Of a stretch of DNA of 64,000 nt, positions 60,603 to 64,000 are shown piece after piece. Location: NCBI RefSeq assembly GCF_041260155.1, contig NC_091935.1, positions 6,997,501 to 7,061,500 on the forward strand, read 5' to 3'. The DNA comes from Ptychodera flava (taxonomy: Eukaryota; Hemichordata; Enteropneusta; Ptychoderidae). Made by a program: the position numbers and the translations under genes. Every line of letters starts with the position of its first letter. The first letter of the stretch is position 1. Under the pieces are notes generated by a model that was not told the DNA's origin, searched no databases, and saw only the letters and a program-made list of their open reading frames with translations.

Positions 60603-63213
60603 ATGGCTGCGTTATCCGCGACTGTCCGTGCTGTTAGTCGGAAAAGACAGATTCCTCGGCGGGCTGCCCTTGTTCTGGTAAGACATTCAAACAGGAAGAT
60701 TGAGGTTTTATTACTGATCATGTTTCTTCGACTTGTCTTTCTTTTTTTACGCATTGACACGGGGCACGATCGTACATTACGAAAGAGCATTGTGATCAAT
60801 CGATGCTGTTATAATGTTGACCCTAAACCGTGTCACGCGACTTACGTAAACTCCGTGCAATGACTGCGTTCTTCGGGTTCCCGTGTTGCTGTTCCCCTAA
60901 AAGTCTGACATGAATCAAAGATAAAATCACTGTAATTGTCTTCAGTTGTTGATGAACTGCAAATTTATGACTGTGACTGAAATTTTTTTGTAGCTTTCCA
61001 TGAACAAACAATGCGTAACGCGTCATGCTTGGCAGTCTTTTTAAGTCCATGACCTACGAAACCACAAGCACTGGTGCTGCAATTATTGTAGGGCTATATG
61101 TGTATATTTGCAGTTGAATCGCATCGGCAGGAACGACTAGAACCTCATTTGAATCACACTCAGGGCTACGTTAAGTTACTTAAAAGTTTATTAATCGAGA
61201 TGTTTGTACTCCTTCTGCTTTAATAAACAATTACCCTCCGAATTTTCAGAATTTATACAATGCTGTGGGCGTGAAAACATTACCATTCAGTCAGGGAATG
61301 AAGCACAGTCGCTTGTAATTGGGTATATGCCAGCTGGACAGCCCCTATGACGTGGGAAAAAGGCCCCCCTTTTTACATGTCATAGGGGCTGTCTAGCGTA
61401 AACTAAATAATGAGACACTTTGGAATGAACATGGAGTTAGCAGCTACCTCCATGGAATGAACGTATATGTGTGATAAGATAACATTGGCTACTGTCAAAA
61501 GAAATTCTGGCAAATTTGTTTCACACCAAGTTGTACATTCTGATGCCATTGGGCTTCCATCCTACTATTCTGTGGTAGCAAAGTACCAATTTTATTTAAA
61601 ATGTTTCCAAGGAAACTGTGACAATGTAAGTTTTTAAATATACATTGATGATGATGTTGATACCTACAAACACAGTTTACACTTTTGTGATATACCATGT
61701 GTGTTCAATACTTCCAAACTACCCTTAGCCAATTGTTTTACGTCCAGTACTCATGCAGTTAAATGCTAAAGCACCTGCATTGATTTTAGTGCATAAACAA
61801 ATAATTGCAATAGTACATGGGCGTAGAAGGGGCCTGCTACTACTAACACAGTAATTCTTTGAATCAAATTTCAAATCCTTGAAGTGAGTGATTCTGAATT
61901 ACAGGACACTAGCCTGTTCCCCCATGATGCAGATACTTATTCAGTGATAAGAGGAAGGGCCGGTGTTTGATTTACAATTTGCTGTTGCTTCAACTATTTA
62001 TACTACTGTTTTGGATTCAGTTTTATTCTCCATGAAGGTGGTTTCATAAAACCTGTCCATCACCAACCCTTAAACGCCCCCATTGCTTACCACTATGGTA
62101 TATCCATAGAAATGAGAGGTTTTAAACCATTGCAGAGCTTTTGAAGACATGCAGTTTGAATCTTCGGTACTTTGGACAGGGCTGTGATAATATATCTGTA
62201 GGTGTCTTTCAGGAGTAACCACTGACATTGTAGCCTAGGGTGACAGGACTACCTCATTTTCTTTCATCATTTTGTGGTTGCCAAGGACATAGTACATCCA
62301 ACTTTCCAAACTTTCATTTTGTCATAGGTCACTAACGTTCAAGCAACATGGCACAAATAATTACTGTATCCACAGTCTGCTTACATAAATTTGTATGCTG
62401 AAATAATGCTATGAAAAAAACTTGCAAGATTGTTACATCTTTTACGTTTTATTTAACTTGTACCAGACACAGGCAGCTGTCAGTAAAGTACAATCGCTGA
62501 TGGAAACCAGACAGGATGCTGTTGGTTTGAAAGTGGGTGTTAAAACAAGAGGCTGTAATGGACTGTCATACACTTTGGATTTTGTCAAGGAGAAACAAAA
62601 ATTTGATGAAGAAGTTTTTCAGGATGGTAAGCAACCGAGCATGGACCTATGATAATTTCCTAAACAAAGAAATATATGATCTTCGGAGCATTAGTGTTGA
62701 TACAGCTTTTAAAGAGATTTGGAGCCAGTGTTACAGAATCCATATCAAATTTTTCAGCTCAGCCATACTTCAAGTGGTCATGCATTGCCTCAGAATGTAA
62801 AGACTTGTGATTCATCATTCAGAAATATTCATTTTCACCTAGCATACTCTGCCTCATAAGCTTACTTACAACTGATCCACGTTCTCACCCGATCCAAAAA
62901 TCACACAAAAAAGAATGTTAAAAGCAAGCTTTTTAGCTCTCCTTGTTAGCTCTCCCACATGTCAGTTTTGTTGGAATTTACAAATCAATCTATCAGTCAT
63001 TAAGGCATTAATCTGAAAGCGAATTGATAATTGTAACTGTATATTCGTCTTAAATTTTCTACAGGTGTGCGGGTACTCATAGATGCCAAAGCACAGATGT
63101 CACTTCTAGGAACAGAAATGGACTTTGTTGAAAACAAACTCAGTAGTGAATTTGTGTTCAATAACCCAAACATCAAAGGAACTTGTGGATGTGGAGAAAG
63201 TTTCAACATATGA
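60603..63213 (+). CDS. ISCA1: ISCA1 mitochondrial iron-sulfur cluster assembly protein, 127 aa
   Basis: A-type Fe-S carrier that, with ISCA2 and IBA57, supplies 4Fe-4S clusters to mitochondrial enzymes. Exons: 60603-60677, 62467-62626 and 63065-63213; phases agree. The N-terminus MAALSATVRAVSRKRQIPRR is basic and lacks acids, as a mitochondrial presequence should be. The cluster ligands are C55 (TRGCNGLSY), C119 and C121 (GTCGCGESFNI). FVFNNPNIKGTCGCGESF is nearly identical to vertebrate ISCA1, and the length is two residues shorter than human. The start is fixed by the family N-terminus. Confidence 0.97.
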
Positions 63214-63364
63214 CATCAGTGGATCTTTTTTAGAGATGAGTTTTATAGCATGGACATTTACAAAAGATTTTCATCATGTACTCTGGGAACAGATTGTGTG
63301 TACAGCTTCATCGGTTGAAACAAATACATCTGTCTGCCTTTTATCTCAGTGCACAGCTTAATAC

Positions 63365-63370
63365 AATAAA
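63365..63370 (+). terminator. Poly(A) signal AATAAA of ISCA1
   Basis: First canonical signal after the ISCA1 stop, 152 bp downstream. Confidence 0.65.
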
Positions 63371-64000
63371 TCTTACATTTTAAAGAGCAAGTTTAAGTGT
63401 TCTAAAGAATATATTTGAAAAGATTAATCTTTTTGCCATAACATTTATAAGTAAAACATAGAGGTGAATGTACCTAGGTGTAATAGTAAAAATGCTTACC
63501 TTTGCATTAGTAATGGTATAGCCCCTCTGCTTTCTATGATGTGTGATCTTTACTGATATGAGTTACTCTGTCCCACTGGTGGAGTAACTGTGTATAAGTG
63601 AAATAGGGAAGAGGGATCTTTGAAACACCCTAGGTAATGTCTAGGAGTTAATAATCCTGAATCAGGTCATATATACCACTATATATATGGTGGGTCAGGC
63701 TTGAGGGGGTCAAGCTTTTATTGCTAGCTTTGAAAATTTGTGAATAGTTGCATGCTGTTGTTCTTCATTATTAAGTGTAAATCAGAAATGCTCAAAATGC
63801 TCACTAAAATCACCAAATGATGGAGTGCAAGTTAATACAACAGAGGAAATCAATGGAGACAGCTGCAAGTTACAGCATCAATTGCCTTCTGTAATTTTTT
63901 TCAATTTTAAGCTATTTATTTGACAGAGAAAAGAGCAAAGAATGTTATCTTTTGCAGATGATATACAAGTCTCCTTAGTGATTTGTATAGAATTTCCAAA
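63371..64000. other. Intergenic sequence downstream of ISCA1
   Basis: No gene or element is supported. Confidence 0.5.

Overview
This is a eukaryotic, animal-type window. It is AT-rich and gene-sparse, with multi-exon genes spliced at GT/AG, many microsatellites and a dense population of short non-autonomous DNA transposons. The conserved genes (an aldo-keto reductase, a carbohydrate sulfotransferase-like protein, a peroxisomal sarcosine-oxidase-type flavoenzyme, PET100 and ISCA1) fit a bilaterian. My guess is a marine invertebrate deuterostome such as a hemichordate or lancelet, but the sequence alone does not prove this.

Layout. 1-12.9 kb: mostly non-coding. It holds a CpG-denser patch with a candidate first exon, two hAT-like elements with 5-bp target duplications, one unrecognised terminal exon (5941-6068), a coding-like but broken stretch (7305-8026) and a 59-bp minisatellite (8171-8995). 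12.9-18.8 kb: a complete 7-exon aldo-keto reductase on the + strand, with at least four small elements and a hairpin in its introns. 21.8-25.1 kb: on the - strand, one large exon coding a type II membrane protein with a very long acidic Ser-rich stem and a divergent sulfotransferase domain.

26.2-57.1 kb: a direct tandem duplication. Unit A (26200-43500) and unit B (43501-57115) each carry an 8-exon FAD oxidase gene on the - strand, ending in the peroxisomal signal SKL. Copy A is open throughout (414 aa). Copy B keeps all exons and splice sites but has a 20-nt deletion in exon 4 and is a pseudogene as written. Because the units are paralogous, each shows the empty site for elements that entered the other, so target duplications can be read directly. 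At least six insertions are private to A and at least four to B.

57.2-63.2 kb: PET100 (- strand, cytochrome c oxidase assembly) and ISCA1 (+ strand, Fe-S cluster assembly) lie head to head with 399 bp between start codons. Both products are mitochondrial, so the gap is probably a shared promoter.

No rRNA, tRNA or CRISPR array was recognised, and no LTR or other virus-like element.
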